A DNA stretch of 53,700 bases from Burkholderia ambifaria (lineage in GTDB: Bacteria; Pseudomonadota; Gammaproteobacteria; Burkholderiales; Burkholderiaceae). The stretch covers positions 1 through 53,700 of the forward strand of contig NZ_LKPJ01000041.1 of assembly GCF_001443045.1 (NCBI RefSeq). The letters are read 5' to 3'. A program made the translations under genes and the position numbers. The notes below the pieces were generated by a model. The model had not been told where the DNA came from. It was given only the letters and a program-made list of their open reading frames with translations, and ran no database searches. How positions within the stretch are numbered: position 1 is the first letter of the stretch; each line of letters opens with the position of its first letter. Below, piece after piece: positions 35,454-46,165 of this stretch.

Positions 35454-36656
35454 ATGACGTTTTCCGACCAGACGCGGCGGTTGCCCAAGCCGCGTTGCCG
35501 TACCCTCGCAGTCGCCCTATCCGTGTGGCTCGCGGCCGCTCTCCCGATCTCCGTTCTTGTCGAGCGGCCAGCGTTTGCCGCGGCCGATGTGCCGTCGTCC
35601 GCTGCTACGTCGTCCTCATCAACTGCATCGCCTGCGCGTCCGGCTTCGTCGGCGCATGTGTCGTCTGGGGCTGCGCCGTCATCCGCGGCTTCTGCCGCGC
35701 ATCATGCATCGTCCGCCAGCGGCGCATCGGCGGCTTCCGCCGCGTCAACCGCGGCGCCGGCATCGGCGGCGTCGCCCGCATCGCCAGCGTCAGCGGCTTC
35801 CGGCACGCCGGCGAGCGAAGCCGAGGCTCCCGTGCCGACGCCGCCGCGCCGGCACCCGCCGCTGTCGGCCGACGAAGCGAAGAACGCGACCGCGCGTGCG
35901 ATCGACATGCGCAAGCGCTTCACGCAGGAAGTCACGCGGCGCCTGAACGTGCCCGCGAACGAACAGCGCGCGTACGGCGACCGCCTGCAGAAGGCCCTCG
36001 CCGATGCGGACCTCGGCGACCTGGCCGGCGAGTACGTCGCGATGGTCGACCGCGCGCCGAACGTGCAGGCGCTGTTCATCTACTTTCGCGCGACGCCGGC
36101 CAATCCGTGGCTGATGCTCGGCGCGTCGCCGGTCGGCACCGGCTGGCCCGGCAAGTACGATCACTTTCTGACGCCGCTCGGCGTGTTCCATCATTCGCCC
36201 GACAACATGGACTTCCGCGCGGAAGGCACGACCAACGACAACGGCATTCGCGGCTACGGCAAGCGCGACATGCGCATCTACGACTTCGGCTGGGTGGACG
36301 GCGAGCGTGGCTGGGGCAAGGGCGGCAAGTCGCCGATGCGTTTCCAGATGCACGCGACCGACCCCGATCGCCTCGAGCCGCTGCTCGGCATCCGGCACTC
36401 GAAAGGCTGTGTGCGGATTCCGGCTTCGCTGAACACGTTCTTCGACCGCCACGGCATTCTCGACGACGACTACCAGGCACGCGTCGAAGCCGGCAAGTCG
36501 CTTTGGGTGCTGCGTCACGATCGCGACATCACGCCGATCGCCGGCCGCTATCTGGTCGTGATCGACAGCGCGCGCAAGACCCGCCCGGCCTGGTCGCCGG
36601 CGCCGGGGCGTAGCGCGTGGTCGAAGCTGCCGAAGAGCGGCGACACGGCGGACTGA
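35454..36656 (+). CDS. L,D-transpeptidase family protein (YkuD domain)
   Basis: A 400-aa secreted protein with an N-terminal hydrophobic signal (LAVALSVWLAAALPISVLV, ending at PAFAAAD), a roughly 90-residue Ala/Ser/Pro-rich linker, and a YkuD catalytic domain. The catalytic motif reads HSKGCVRIP with Cys319; the canonical motif is S/T-H-G-C, so Lys replaces the His directly before GC. ATG 35454 is chosen; an in-frame ATG at 35403 is possible. It probably cross-links or modifies periplasmic peptidoglycan, or attaches a protein to it. The linker would span the periplasm. Confidence 0.85.
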   Translation: MTFSDQTRRLPKPRCRTLAVALSVWLAAALPISVLVERPAFAAADVPSSAATSSSSTASPARPASSAHVSSGAAPSSAASAAHHASSASGASAASAASTAAPASAASPASPASAASGTPASEAEAPVPTPPRRHPPLSADEAKNATARAIDMRKRFTQEVTRRLNVPANEQRAYGDRLQKALADADLGDLAGEYVAMVDRAPNVQALFIYFRATPANPWLMLGASPVGTGWPGKYDHFLTPLGVFHHSPDNMDFRAEGTTNDNGIRGYGKRDMRIYDFGWVDGERGWGKGGKSPMRFQMHATDPDRLEPLLGIRHSKGCVRIPASLNTFFDRHGILDDDYQARVEAGKSLWVLRHDRDITPIAGRYLVVIDSARKTRPAWSPAPGRSAWSKLPKSGDTAD

Positions 36657-36770
36657 CGGCGGCTGGGCCGCCGGGGCGGGAACGTGGGTCGACGATGCGA
36701 CGAAGGCCCCTTTTTCGCGGAAAGTTCTCCGCCGCCCCGAATCGAGCGTTGCCGGGAACTTCCGCGGGTG

Positions 36771-38150
36771 CTAGTGCGAGAACCCGGACGCCGTTTCGCT
36801 GAGACTCTTGCCTTTGGTTTCGGGGGCAAGCCATTGCGATACGCCGGCACCGACCGCCGCGATGCCGGCCGCGATCAGGATGGTCACCGAGGGCCCGAGA
36901 TTGGCCATCGACCAGGGCATCAGGAACGTGCCGAGCCCGGCCCCGATCCGGCTGAAGGCGGCGGCAAAGCCCGTCCCGATCCCGCGGATTTCGGTTGGGA
37001 ACACCTCGCCAGGATAGATGCAGGTCAGCGTGCCGCACCCGGCGTTGAAGAACGAGAATGCGAGGAACAGGCCTAGCACGACCACCCCAGGCGCATTTGC
37101 CCATATGCCGAGAATCGCGAGGATTACGGTGATGATCCACTGGGGCGGTACCGTCAGGACACGGCGCCCCGCCTTGTCGATCAACAGAACCGTGGCCACA
37201 CTGCCGGCCAATGCAACCGCGGACAGCCCGACCCCGCCGGCGAGCCCCCCGCCGAGGCCGAATTTCTGCAGTACGGTGTCGGCGAACGTGGCGATCGCGA
37301 AGTACGGCGTCACGACGCAAAAAAAGAACAGCGAAACGAACAGCGTGACTCGCCAATACTGACGGGAGAACAACATCGCGAAACCTCCTCCCGAGTGAGC
37401 AACTTCGTGCTCAACGTCGGCCATGTCGGAGGCGCTATCCATATATCGACGCGCGACGGAACGGGCCTGCTCGGTACGGCGCTTGCTCCACAGCCAGCGA
37501 GGCGATTCAGGCATGCCGATCCGGCCGAGGAACAAGGCTACCGCGATGAACGTACTTGTGCCGAGGATGTTCCGCCATCCGAGGTGGGTATACCGATCCA
37601 GCAGATAACCCACGACGAAGGCGAACATGAAGCCGGCGTACCAGGCGATGAGGGTCAAGCCCATCAGCCGTCCCCGGATTCGGGATGGGGAGAATTCCGA
37701 CAGCAGTGGCCAACCCACGGAGTATTCCGCACCGATCGCGATACCCATCAGCAGCCGCACCACGAACAGCTGCAGCGGTAACGAGATGAAGAACTGCGTG
37801 GAGCCGACGAAGAACTGCATGAACGACGCGACCACGAACAAGCCCATGTCGATCAGGAACAATGGTTTGCGGCCGAACTTGTCTCCGGCCCATCCGCCCA
37901 ACGGCGAGCCGATGAGGATTCCGAACAACGCGCCGGCCGCGATCAGCCCCTCCCAGACCGGCGATATGGCGAGATCGGCGGTCATCTTGCCGGACACCGG
38001 GCCGACGATCCCGAGGATATAGCCGTCCAGAAACGTACCGCCGGTTAGAACCATGATCATCCTGATCATGAAGCGTCGTTTGAATGCCGAGGACGTCTCA
38101 TCCCCAGGCGCTACGGTGGAAACAGCAACTTCCTTCTCTAACGAAGTCAT
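36771..38150 (-). CDS. MFS transporter (sugar-porter-like)
   Basis: A 459-aa, 12-helix transporter. Motif A is GWAGDKFGRKPLF, with RLLMGIAIGAEYSVGWPLLSEFSPSRIRGR at helices 4-5 and GMPESPRWLWSKRRTEQAR after helix 6, and the C-terminal ETKGKSLSE signature of sugar/acid porters. AAAAAAGGAGATACGT before the ATG at 38150 is a very good ribosome-binding site. It is convergent with the L,D-transpeptidase gene and is followed upstream by a long gene-free region. The substrate is not identified. Confidence 0.87.
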   Translation of the reverse strand: MTSLEKEVAVSTVAPGDETSSAFKRRFMIRMIMVLTGGTFLDGYILGIVGPVSGKMTADLAISPVWEGLIAAGALFGILIGSPLGGWAGDKFGRKPLFLIDMGLFVVASFMQFFVGSTQFFISLPLQLFVVRLLMGIAIGAEYSVGWPLLSEFSPSRIRGRLMGLTLIAWYAGFMFAFVVGYLLDRYTHLGWRNILGTSTFIAVALFLGRIGMPESPRWLWSKRRTEQARSVARRYMDSASDMADVEHEVAHSGGGFAMLFSRQYWRVTLFVSLFFFCVVTPYFAIATFADTVLQKFGLGGGLAGGVGLSAVALAGSVATVLLIDKAGRRVLTVPPQWIITVILAILGIWANAPGVVVLGLFLAFSFFNAGCGTLTCIYPGEVFPTEIRGIGTGFAAAFSRIGAGLGTFLMPWSMANLGPSVTILIAAGIAAVGAGVSQWLAPETKGKSLSETASGFSH

Positions 38151-38405
38151 ACGTATCTCCTTTTTTGCGACATGCACAAGCACTCTTTCGAGCGTGACGG
38201 TGATATAGCGTTGACTCGGCGTGTGAGCGCCAGTCGTTTTGGGCGCGCAGTAGCGCCGCATCCTGCGGTCGGCGGTCCATGCCGACTGCGCGGCGTCGAG
38301 TCTATGGGCGGGATGAGCGTCGAGCTTTCACGCTTGCGTCCGGAAAACAGTCGTAAACGACACCTGGCGCGTACGTTCTATTTCATGTCGGGAGGAGACA
38401 AGTGA

Positions 38406-38437
38406 GCGCCCCATGCCCGGGGCGCCTTTCTTTGTTC
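38406..38437 (+). terminator. Hairpin terminator after an orphan ribosome-binding site
   Basis: GCGCCCC (38406-38412) and GGGGCGC (38419-38425) form a 7-bp stem with a 6-base loop (ATGCCC), followed by CTTTCTTTGTT. It directly follows GGAGGAGACAAGTG, so no gene of normal size lies between the ribosome-binding site and the hairpin. Confidence 0.65.
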
Positions 38438-38742
38438 CGGGTGCTCTGACTCGCCGGAATCGGTTCGGCTCGTTCTTCGAACGGTTTCGCGACGGCTTTT
38501 AAATGGTTCATCGCAGAAGACCGTGGAGGGTTTGAAGGCAATTGCGCAATCTGCCGCCCCGGCTATTGGTTGGCGCGGGTGGAATGGCGGGAAGGGGCGC
38601 ACAGTCAAATTGAGCGACAGGATGCGCTTGCGCGTACGCGTGGTCGAGCCGGGCTGGTCGACGATCCGCTAGGGACGAGTTTGGGCTGCATAAGGGCCAT
38701 CGCTACGCCACGGTGGTGGTCGGTCCCATCGGCAGTCAGGTG

Positions 38743-38788
38743 CCATGGATCGGGCCGAGACGCGCTCGCGAGGCGGCCCGATCCATGG
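38743..38788. repeat. 15-bp inverted repeat (hairpin) in the gene-free region
   Basis: The 15-base arms 38743-38757 (CCATGGATCGGGCCG) and 38774-38788 (CGGCCCGATCCATGG) are perfect reverse complements around a 16-base loop that itself contains CGCG...CGCG. A GATCCATGGATC palindrome overlaps the right arm. There is no T-run. It could be a protein-binding site or the remains of an element end. Confidence 0.8.
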
Positions 38789-38863
38789 ATCAGGCCAATC
38801 GGTTGCGCCATGGCCGGCAGGCCCGGAATTTAGCTTCGTCGTACTAAACCGATTTATATCGAA

Positions 38864-38880
38864 TGATCGAATGTCGATCA
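38864..38880. promoter_or_regulatory. Operator-like dyad TGATCGA-N3-TCGATCA
   Basis: TGATCGA (38864-38870), ATG, then TCGATCA (38874-38880), perfect 7-bp arms. It resembles a regulator site, but no gene faces it within 170 bases on either side, so its role is unclear. Confidence 0.4.
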
Positions 38881-39058
38881 GACTGACGTAGCGATGCGCC
38901 AGCCTCTCGCCGAAGTACCCGGCGGCATTCGAGCCATGCACGACTGCCGCCGGACCAATCAGATGCGGAGATTCATCGGCCGCCCGACTTCGGGCAACGT
39001 TGTGCCGCAGGTGCGCGCGGGCTTCATCGTGCCACCGCCGGGAGTCGACAACGCGATC

Positions 39059-41518
39059 TCAGCAGAGCGGATCGTCCGCGAGGTTTGTATTCCAGATATC
39101 GCGTGCATACTCCGCAATGGTCCGGTCGGACGAAAACGCACCCATGTTCGCGACGTTGGCGATGGCCTTCGCCGTCCACGCGCCGGTGTCGCGGTACGCC
39201 GAATCGACGTTATCCTGTGCCGCGACATAGCTTTCGTAATCGGCCAGCAACAGGTAATGGTCTCCCCAGTTGACGAGCGCATCGAAGATCGAATGGAAGC
39301 GCGTCGGATCGTCGGGCGAGAAATGACCGTCCCGGATCTGTTCCAGCGCGAGCTTCAGTTCGGCATTTCGATCGTAGTAGCCGAGCGGGTGATAACCATG
39401 CGCACGGATCGTGTCGATTTCGGTCGCGGTATGGCCGAAGATGAAGATGTTGTTCGCACCGACTTTCTCGCGAATTTCGACATTGGCGCCGTCCAGCGTG
39501 CCGATCGTCAGCGCACCGTTCAGTGCGAATTTCATGTTGCCGGTGCCGGACGCCTCCGTGCCGGCGGTGGAGATCTGTTCGGACAGGTCGGCGGCGGGAA
39601 TGATCAGCTCCGCGAGGCTGACGCTGTAGTTCGGAATGAACACCACTTTCAGGCGATCGCCGATACGGGGATCGTTGTTCACCTTGGCCGCGACAGCGTT
39701 GATGACGTGAATGATCTGCTTGGCCATGTGGTATGCGGACGCGGCCTTCCCCGCGAAGATGACGGTGCGCGGTACCCAGTCGGCATCCGGCTCGGCAAGG
39801 ATCCGGTTGTAGCGGGTGATGACGTGCAGCAGGTTCAGCAACTGGCGTTTGTATTCGTGGATACGCTTGACCTGGACGTCGAACAGCGACGCGGGGTTGA
39901 TCTCCAGCCCCAGATGCTTGCCGATCCAGTCCGCCAGGCGGCGCTTGTTGTCGAGCTTGGCGGCGCGGAACGCAGTTGCAAACGCGGTGTCGCCGGCGAG
40001 ATCCTCGATGGCCTTCAACCGGTCGAGCCGGCGCCGCCAGTCGCGCCCGATTCGGCTGTCGATCAGTGCCGACAGCGACGGATTGGCCTGCGACAGCCAG
40101 CGCCGCGGCGTGACGCCGTTGGTCTTGTTGTTGAATCGCTCGGGAAACACGCGGGCGAAGTCGGCGAAGATCGACTGCTTCATCAGTTCGGAATGCAGTT
40201 GCGACACGCCGTTGACCTTGTGGCTTGCGACGACCGCCAGATAGGCCATGCGTACGCGCCGCTCGCCGTGTTCGTCGACTAGCGACAGGCGGCGCATCAG
40301 ATCGACATCGGCACCGAATCGCGCCGTGACCTGCGCAAGCATCTCGGCGTTGATTTCGAAGATGATCTTCAGGTGGCGCGGTAGCACGCGGCCGAGCATG
40401 TCCACGGGCCAGGTCTCGAGTGCTTCATGCATCAGGGTATGGTTCGTGTACGAGAACACGCGCTGGGTCAGCGCCCATGCGCGGCGCCACGGCACATCGT
40501 GCTCGTCGACCAGGATCCGCATCAGCTCCGGAATGGCGAGTACCGGATGCGTGTCGTTGAGATGGATTGCGACGCGCTCGGGCAACTTGTCGAAATCGGT
40601 ATGGTTCGACAAGTAGCGGCGGACCAGATCCTGCAGGCTCGCCGATACGAAGAAATATTCCTGCCTGAGCCGGAGTTCGAGCCCGGCAGACGTGGAATCG
40701 TCGGGATAGAGCACGCGCGATACGTTTTCCGAGTGATTCTTGTTTTCGACTGCGTCGAAGTAATTGCCGCGATTGAAGGCGGCCAGATTGATCTCGTCGC
40801 TTGCCCTGGCGGACCAGAGGCGCAGCGTATTGGTCGCTTCGGTCGCGTAGCCGGGCACGATCGTGTCGTAGGCCATTGCCAGCACATCCTTGGTGTCCAG
40901 CCAGCGCGTGCGGTCGCCTTCCTGTTCGACGCGGCCGCCGAACCGCACCTGGTATTGAACCTCGGGGCGGGGGAACTCCCAAGGGTTGCCGTCGACCAGC
41001 CAGTAGTCGGGGCTTTCGACCTGCTTGCCGTCGATGATCTGCTGCCTGAACATCCCGTAGTCGTAGCGGATCCCGTAGCCGAAGCCCGGCACGCCGAGCG
41101 TGGCCATCGAATCCAGGAAGCATGCGGCAAGCCGGCCGAGGCCGCCATTGCCCAGTGCGGCGTCGTGTTCGAAATCGGCGATCCGGCCGAAGTCGACGTC
41201 AAGTTCGGCCAGCGCCTGCTTCACATTGGCATGGATGTCGAGGGCGAGCAGCGCATTGGTAAAGCTCCGGCCAATCAGGAATTCCATCGACAGGTAATAC
41301 ACGCGCTTCACGTCCTGCGCGTACTGGGCACGCGTGGTTCGCATCCAGCGTTCGACCAGGCGGTCGCGGACGGCGAGCGCGGTGGCCTGCAGCCAGTCTT
41401 GCGGGCGCGCGGTGACAGGGTCCTTGCCGACCGCATAGATCAGCTTGTTGGAGATCGAGTGCTTGAGCGCGGTGACGTCGCTCGACAGCTTGTCGTACTT
41501 GAATTCGTTGAGGTTCAT
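39059..41518 (-). CDS. glgP: Glycogen/alpha-glucan phosphorylase
   Basis: An 819-aa PLP enzyme releasing glucose-1-phosphate from glycogen ends. The PLP-binding motif EASGTGNMKFALNG with the Lys, GLGRLAACFLDS, and the GGNYF-like NRGNYFDAVENKNHSEN region are conserved. The length matches E. coli GlgP. The start at MNLNEFKYDKLSSD (41518) drops a 25-residue extension with no homologous feel. It is the last gene of the glycogen run, 79 bases downstream of glgA. The glucose-1-P product would be converted by Pgm in the same cluster. Confidence 0.95.
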   Translation of the reverse strand: MNLNEFKYDKLSSDVTALKHSISNKLIYAVGKDPVTARPQDWLQATALAVRDRLVERWMRTTRAQYAQDVKRVYYLSMEFLIGRSFTNALLALDIHANVKQALAELDVDFGRIADFEHDAALGNGGLGRLAACFLDSMATLGVPGFGYGIRYDYGMFRQQIIDGKQVESPDYWLVDGNPWEFPRPEVQYQVRFGGRVEQEGDRTRWLDTKDVLAMAYDTIVPGYATEATNTLRLWSARASDEINLAAFNRGNYFDAVENKNHSENVSRVLYPDDSTSAGLELRLRQEYFFVSASLQDLVRRYLSNHTDFDKLPERVAIHLNDTHPVLAIPELMRILVDEHDVPWRRAWALTQRVFSYTNHTLMHEALETWPVDMLGRVLPRHLKIIFEINAEMLAQVTARFGADVDLMRRLSLVDEHGERRVRMAYLAVVASHKVNGVSQLHSELMKQSIFADFARVFPERFNNKTNGVTPRRWLSQANPSLSALIDSRIGRDWRRRLDRLKAIEDLAGDTAFATAFRAAKLDNKRRLADWIGKHLGLEINPASLFDVQVKRIHEYKRQLLNLLHVITRYNRILAEPDADWVPRTVIFAGKAASAYHMAKQIIHVINAVAAKVNNDPRIGDRLKVVFIPNYSVSLAELIIPAADLSEQISTAGTEASGTGNMKFALNGALTIGTLDGANVEIREKVGANNIFIFGHTATEIDTIRAHGYHPLGYYDRNAELKLALEQIRDGHFSPDDPTRFHSIFDALVNWGDHYLLLADYESYVAAQDNVDSAYRDTGAWTAKAIANVANMGAFSSDRTIAEYARDIWNTNLADDPLC

Positions 41519-41597
41519 GGCGTGCTCATGTGATTGATGCAGCGGGGCCGTGTCACGGGGCGCGGCCGCCTGCGTGCCTGATGCGCGGATCACGCGG

Positions 41598-43070
41598 TCA
41601 AGCGAGGTTCTGATAGATCGACAGGAATTGCGCGGCAGTACGATCCCAGCCGAAGTCTTGCCGCATCGCGGCCTTCTGCACCTGCTTCCAGTCCGCCTTG
41701 CGACCGAATAGCGCGAACACGCGGCGGATCGCGGCGTCGAGATCCGCCGCGTCGAATCGGTCGAACACGAAGCCGGTCGCCGTTGCGTCCGCGATGTTTT
41801 CGAGCGAACAGTCCACCACGGTATCCGCGAGGCCGCCGACCCGCCGGACGAGCGGCAGCGTGCCGTATTTCAGGCCGTAGAGTTGCGTAAGGCCGCAAGG
41901 CTCGAAACGCGACGGCACGACGATCACGTCGCTGCCGGCGACGATGCGATGCGACATGGCTTCGTCATAGCCGATCGTGACAGCCACGGAGCCGGGATGC
42001 GCCGCAGCCATTTCGCGGAACGCCCGCTCCAATTCGGCGTCGCCGCTGCCGAGCAGCACGAGCTGCCCGCCGCGACGCACCAGTTCGGGCAATGCGGCGA
42101 GCATCAGTGGCAGACCTTTCTGTTCGGTCAGGCGGCTCACGATGCCGAACAGCGGCGCGGTCGTCTGGACGGCAAGCCCGACTTCCTGCTGCAGCGCGGC
42201 CTTGCACTTGAGTTTGCCGGGCAACGAGGACGACGCGGCCGACCCGGTCGGTGCGTAGGTCGCGGCGATGAGCGGGTCGGTGGCCGGGTTCCAGACCGAT
42301 TCGTCCACACCATTCAGGATGCCGGATAGATTGCCGGCGCGTTGCAGGAGCAAGCCGTGCAGTCCACAGCCCTGTTCGACCGACTGGATTTCGCTCGCAT
42401 AGGTCGGGCTGACAGTCGTGATCCGATCGGCGTAGTAAAGGCCGGCTTTCAGGAACGACACCTGGCCGTAGAACTCGAGTCCGTTGACGTCGAAGAATGC
42501 GCCCGGCAGGTCCAGCTCGCCGAACGTATGGGCGGGAAATACTCCCTGATACGCGAGGTTGTGCACGGTGAGCACGCTCGTTGCGGCGCGGTGTCCCGTG
42601 GCCAGTTCAGCGGCTCGCAGATAGGCCGGTGCGAGGCCGGCATGCCAGTCGTGGCAGTGCACGACGTTCGGGCGCCAGAACGCGTCGAGCCCGTGCGCGA
42701 CGCGCGCGGCCACCCAGCCGAGCAGCGCGAAGCGGCGGTGATTGTCGCCGTACGGATGCTTGTCGGCGTCGGCATACGGCCCGCCGGGCCGATCGTACAG
42801 CCCGGGCGCGTCGACCATATAGATCGCGACGTCGCTGTCGGGCAGCAGGCCGTGATACAGGCGGATTTCGCCGCTCCCGGCCCACGACGGCAGTTCGGCG
42901 ACGAGCTGGCGGTTCCGGATGCCGTCGCGAAACGCCGGAAAGCCGGGTACCAGCAGGCGCGCATCGCAGCCTGTTGCGGCCTGTGCAGCTGGCAGCGCCC
43001 CGGTCACGTCGGCGAGGCCGCCGGTTTTCAGCAGTGGGTAGACTTCCGTGCAAACGTGTAACACGCGCAT
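41598..43070 (-). CDS. glgA: Glycogen synthase (ADP-glucose type)
   Basis: A 490-aa GT5 glycosyltransferase. KTGGLADVTGALP near residue 15 binds ADP-glucose, and the C-terminal SRFEPCGLTQLYGLKYGTLPLVRRVGGLADTV is the GT5 nucleotide and acceptor region. It extends alpha-1,4-glucan chains with ADP-glucose supplied by the neighbouring GlgC. The ATG at 43070 is preceded by AAGAGGAACC. It is 53 bases downstream of glgC. Confidence 0.95.
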   Translation of the reverse strand: MRVLHVCTEVYPLLKTGGLADVTGALPAAQAATGCDARLLVPGFPAFRDGIRNRQLVAELPSWAGSGEIRLYHGLLPDSDVAIYMVDAPGLYDRPGGPYADADKHPYGDNHRRFALLGWVAARVAHGLDAFWRPNVVHCHDWHAGLAPAYLRAAELATGHRAATSVLTVHNLAYQGVFPAHTFGELDLPGAFFDVNGLEFYGQVSFLKAGLYYADRITTVSPTYASEIQSVEQGCGLHGLLLQRAGNLSGILNGVDESVWNPATDPLIAATYAPTGSAASSSLPGKLKCKAALQQEVGLAVQTTAPLFGIVSRLTEQKGLPLMLAALPELVRRGGQLVLLGSGDAELERAFREMAAAHPGSVAVTIGYDEAMSHRIVAGSDVIVVPSRFEPCGLTQLYGLKYGTLPLVRRVGGLADTVVDCSLENIADATATGFVFDRFDAADLDAAIRRVFALFGRKADWKQVQKAAMRQDFGWDRTAAQFLSIYQNLA

Positions 43071-43123
43071 GATGGTTCCTCTTGGATGGGTTTGCCCGGC
43101 GCATTGGGTTGCGCGACGACGCA

Positions 43124-44395
<1,272 letters not shown>

Positions 44396-44458
44396 TTTAG
44401 CTCTCCTAATCCTTGTCTCGGGATAGTTATTGACGGAATGTGCTGTACGACGACGGGT

Positions 44459-46090
44459 TCAGGTTACGACTGTCGGTGTGCTCCTTCCGGTACGCGTCAT
44501 GATTTCGGCGACGCCATTGGCGATTTCGATCAGGCCGGCGAGCGCCTGCTGGGTGGGAACGTCGTGGTTCGCGCAATCGGGCTCGAATTTCTCGAGGTAG
44601 ATTCGCAGGGTGGCGCCGTCGGTTCCTGTTCCGGATAGACGGAATACCACCCGCGAGCCGTCGGTGAACACGAGGCGGATGCCTTGTCGGCGCGAAACCG
44701 AGCCGTCTACAGGATCCGTATACGCAAAATCATCGGCCGTCGAGACCGTATAGCTGCCGAGGTTTCGGCCCGGCAAGCCGGGCAGCTTGCCGCGCAGGTT
44801 CTCCATCAGATCGCCGGCCGCCTTGCTGTCGAGCGCGTCGTAGTCGTGCCGCGAGTAGAAATTGCGACCGAAGCTCGCCCAGTGTTCGCGCACCAGCGTC
44901 TCGACGGACTTTCCCGTGACGGCCAGGATGTTCAGCCAGAACAGCACGGCCCACACACCGTCCTTCTCGCGGATGTGGTCCGAGCCGGTGCCGTAGCTCT
45001 CTTCGCCGCATAAGGTCGCCATGCCGGCGTCGAGCAGGTTGCCGAAGAATTTCCAGCCGGTCGGCGTTTCGTAGCAGCGCACGCCCAGTTCGGCCGCGAC
45101 GCGGTCGACCGCCGTCGAAGTCGGCATCGAGCGTGCGATGCCTTTGAGCCCCTGACGATAGCCGGGAGCGAGCGTCGCATGAGCGGCGAGGATGGCGAGG
45201 CTGTCCGACGGCGTGACCGGGAACCCGCGCCCGACGATCATGTTGCGATCGGCATCGCCGTCCGAGGCCGCGCCGAAATCGGGTGCGGCTTCGCCGCTCA
45301 TGCAAGCGATGAGGTCCGCGGCGTTCACGGGGTTGGGGTCGGGATGAAGGCCGCCGAAATCCTCGCGCGGTTCGCCGCAGACCACCGTGCCGGCCGGGGC
45401 GCCGAGCCCATCCTCGAGAATCGCCTTCGCATACGGGCCGGCGATTGCGTTCATTGCATCGAAGCGCATCGTGAAGCCGCGTGCGAACAGTGCACGGATC
45501 GCGTCGAAATCGAACAGGTCGCGCATCAGTTCGGCATGGTCGGCGACCGGGTCGATGACTTCCACCGACGTGTCTTCCATTTGCGATTCGCCGAGCACAT
45601 CGAGGTCGATGTCGGGCGCGTCGCTGATCCGGTACGTGCTGATCACCGTCGTCCTCGCGTAGATCGCGTCGGTCACGCCCTCGGGGGCGGGGCCACCGTT
45701 GCCGATGTTGTACTTGATGCCGAAATCGCCGTCCGCGCCGCCAGGGTTGTGGCTCGCCGACAGCACAATGCCGCCGTACGCGCGATGCTTGCGTATCGCG
45801 GCGCTGATCGCCGGAGTGGAGAACAGGCCGCCACGTCCGACCAGCACCTTGCGGAAGCCGTGCGCAGCGGCCATCTTCACGATGGTCTGGATTGCGATGC
45901 GGTTGTGGAATCGACCATCGCCGCCGAGTATCAGGATCTGGCCGCTGCATCCTTCGAGCGAGTCGAAGATCGACTGCACGAAATTCTCGAGATAGCCCGG
46001 CTGGCTGAATACGGCTACTCGCTTGCGCAGGCCCGATGTGCCGGGACGCTGGCCGGGAAACGGCTGCGTCGTCAACGTCAGGATTGCCAT
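44459..46090 (-). CDS. pgm: Phosphoglucomutase (alpha-D-glucose)
   Basis: A 543-aa enzyme of the phosphohexomutase superfamily, interconverting glucose-6-P and glucose-1-P. The catalytic serine loop reads SASHNPGG, the metal loop DGDADRNM, the sugar-binding loop GEESYGTGSDHI, and the phosphate loop RLSGTGTDGATL. The length and loop style follow the PGM1-like type known from Agrobacterium and eukaryotes rather than E. coli Pgm. AAAGGAGGAGAAAGA precedes the ATG. It supplies the substrate of GlgC and uses the product of GlgP. Confidence 0.93.
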   Translation of the reverse strand: MAILTLTTQPFPGQRPGTSGLRKRVAVFSQPGYLENFVQSIFDSLEGCSGQILILGGDGRFHNRIAIQTIVKMAAAHGFRKVLVGRGGLFSTPAISAAIRKHRAYGGIVLSASHNPGGADGDFGIKYNIGNGGPAPEGVTDAIYARTTVISTYRISDAPDIDLDVLGESQMEDTSVEVIDPVADHAELMRDLFDFDAIRALFARGFTMRFDAMNAIAGPYAKAILEDGLGAPAGTVVCGEPREDFGGLHPDPNPVNAADLIACMSGEAAPDFGAASDGDADRNMIVGRGFPVTPSDSLAILAAHATLAPGYRQGLKGIARSMPTSTAVDRVAAELGVRCYETPTGWKFFGNLLDAGMATLCGEESYGTGSDHIREKDGVWAVLFWLNILAVTGKSVETLVREHWASFGRNFYSRHDYDALDSKAAGDLMENLRGKLPGLPGRNLGSYTVSTADDFAYTDPVDGSVSRRQGIRLVFTDGSRVVFRLSGTGTDGATLRIYLEKFEPDCANHDVPTQQALAGLIEIANGVAEIMTRTGRSTPTVVT

Positions 46091-46165
46091 TCTTTCTCCT
46101 CCTTTATGGTTGAAGCGGCTCCGAAGCGCTTTCGGAAGGTCGCATCGGGAAATTGCCGTCCGCTT

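Larger units (their letters stand above)
38151..39058. other. Gene-free region between MFS gene and glycogen operon, scar-like
   Basis: About 900 bases with no convincing gene. Visible items: a Shine-Dalgarno-like GGAGGAGACAAGTG near 38391-38404 followed at once by a terminator hairpin (38406-38425), a 15-bp hairpin at 38743-38788, a 7-bp-arm dyad at 38864-38880, and a small GCCCGA/TCGGGC hairpin near 38992-39005, next to the glgP 3' end. The ribosome-binding site leading directly into a terminator looks like the remains of a lost gene. Confidence 0.5.

Noticed and set aside
38172..38405. 77-aa open frame ending at the orphan ribosome-binding site
   Set aside because: No motif, Arg-rich, and its end coincides with a Shine-Dalgarno-like element belonging to something else.
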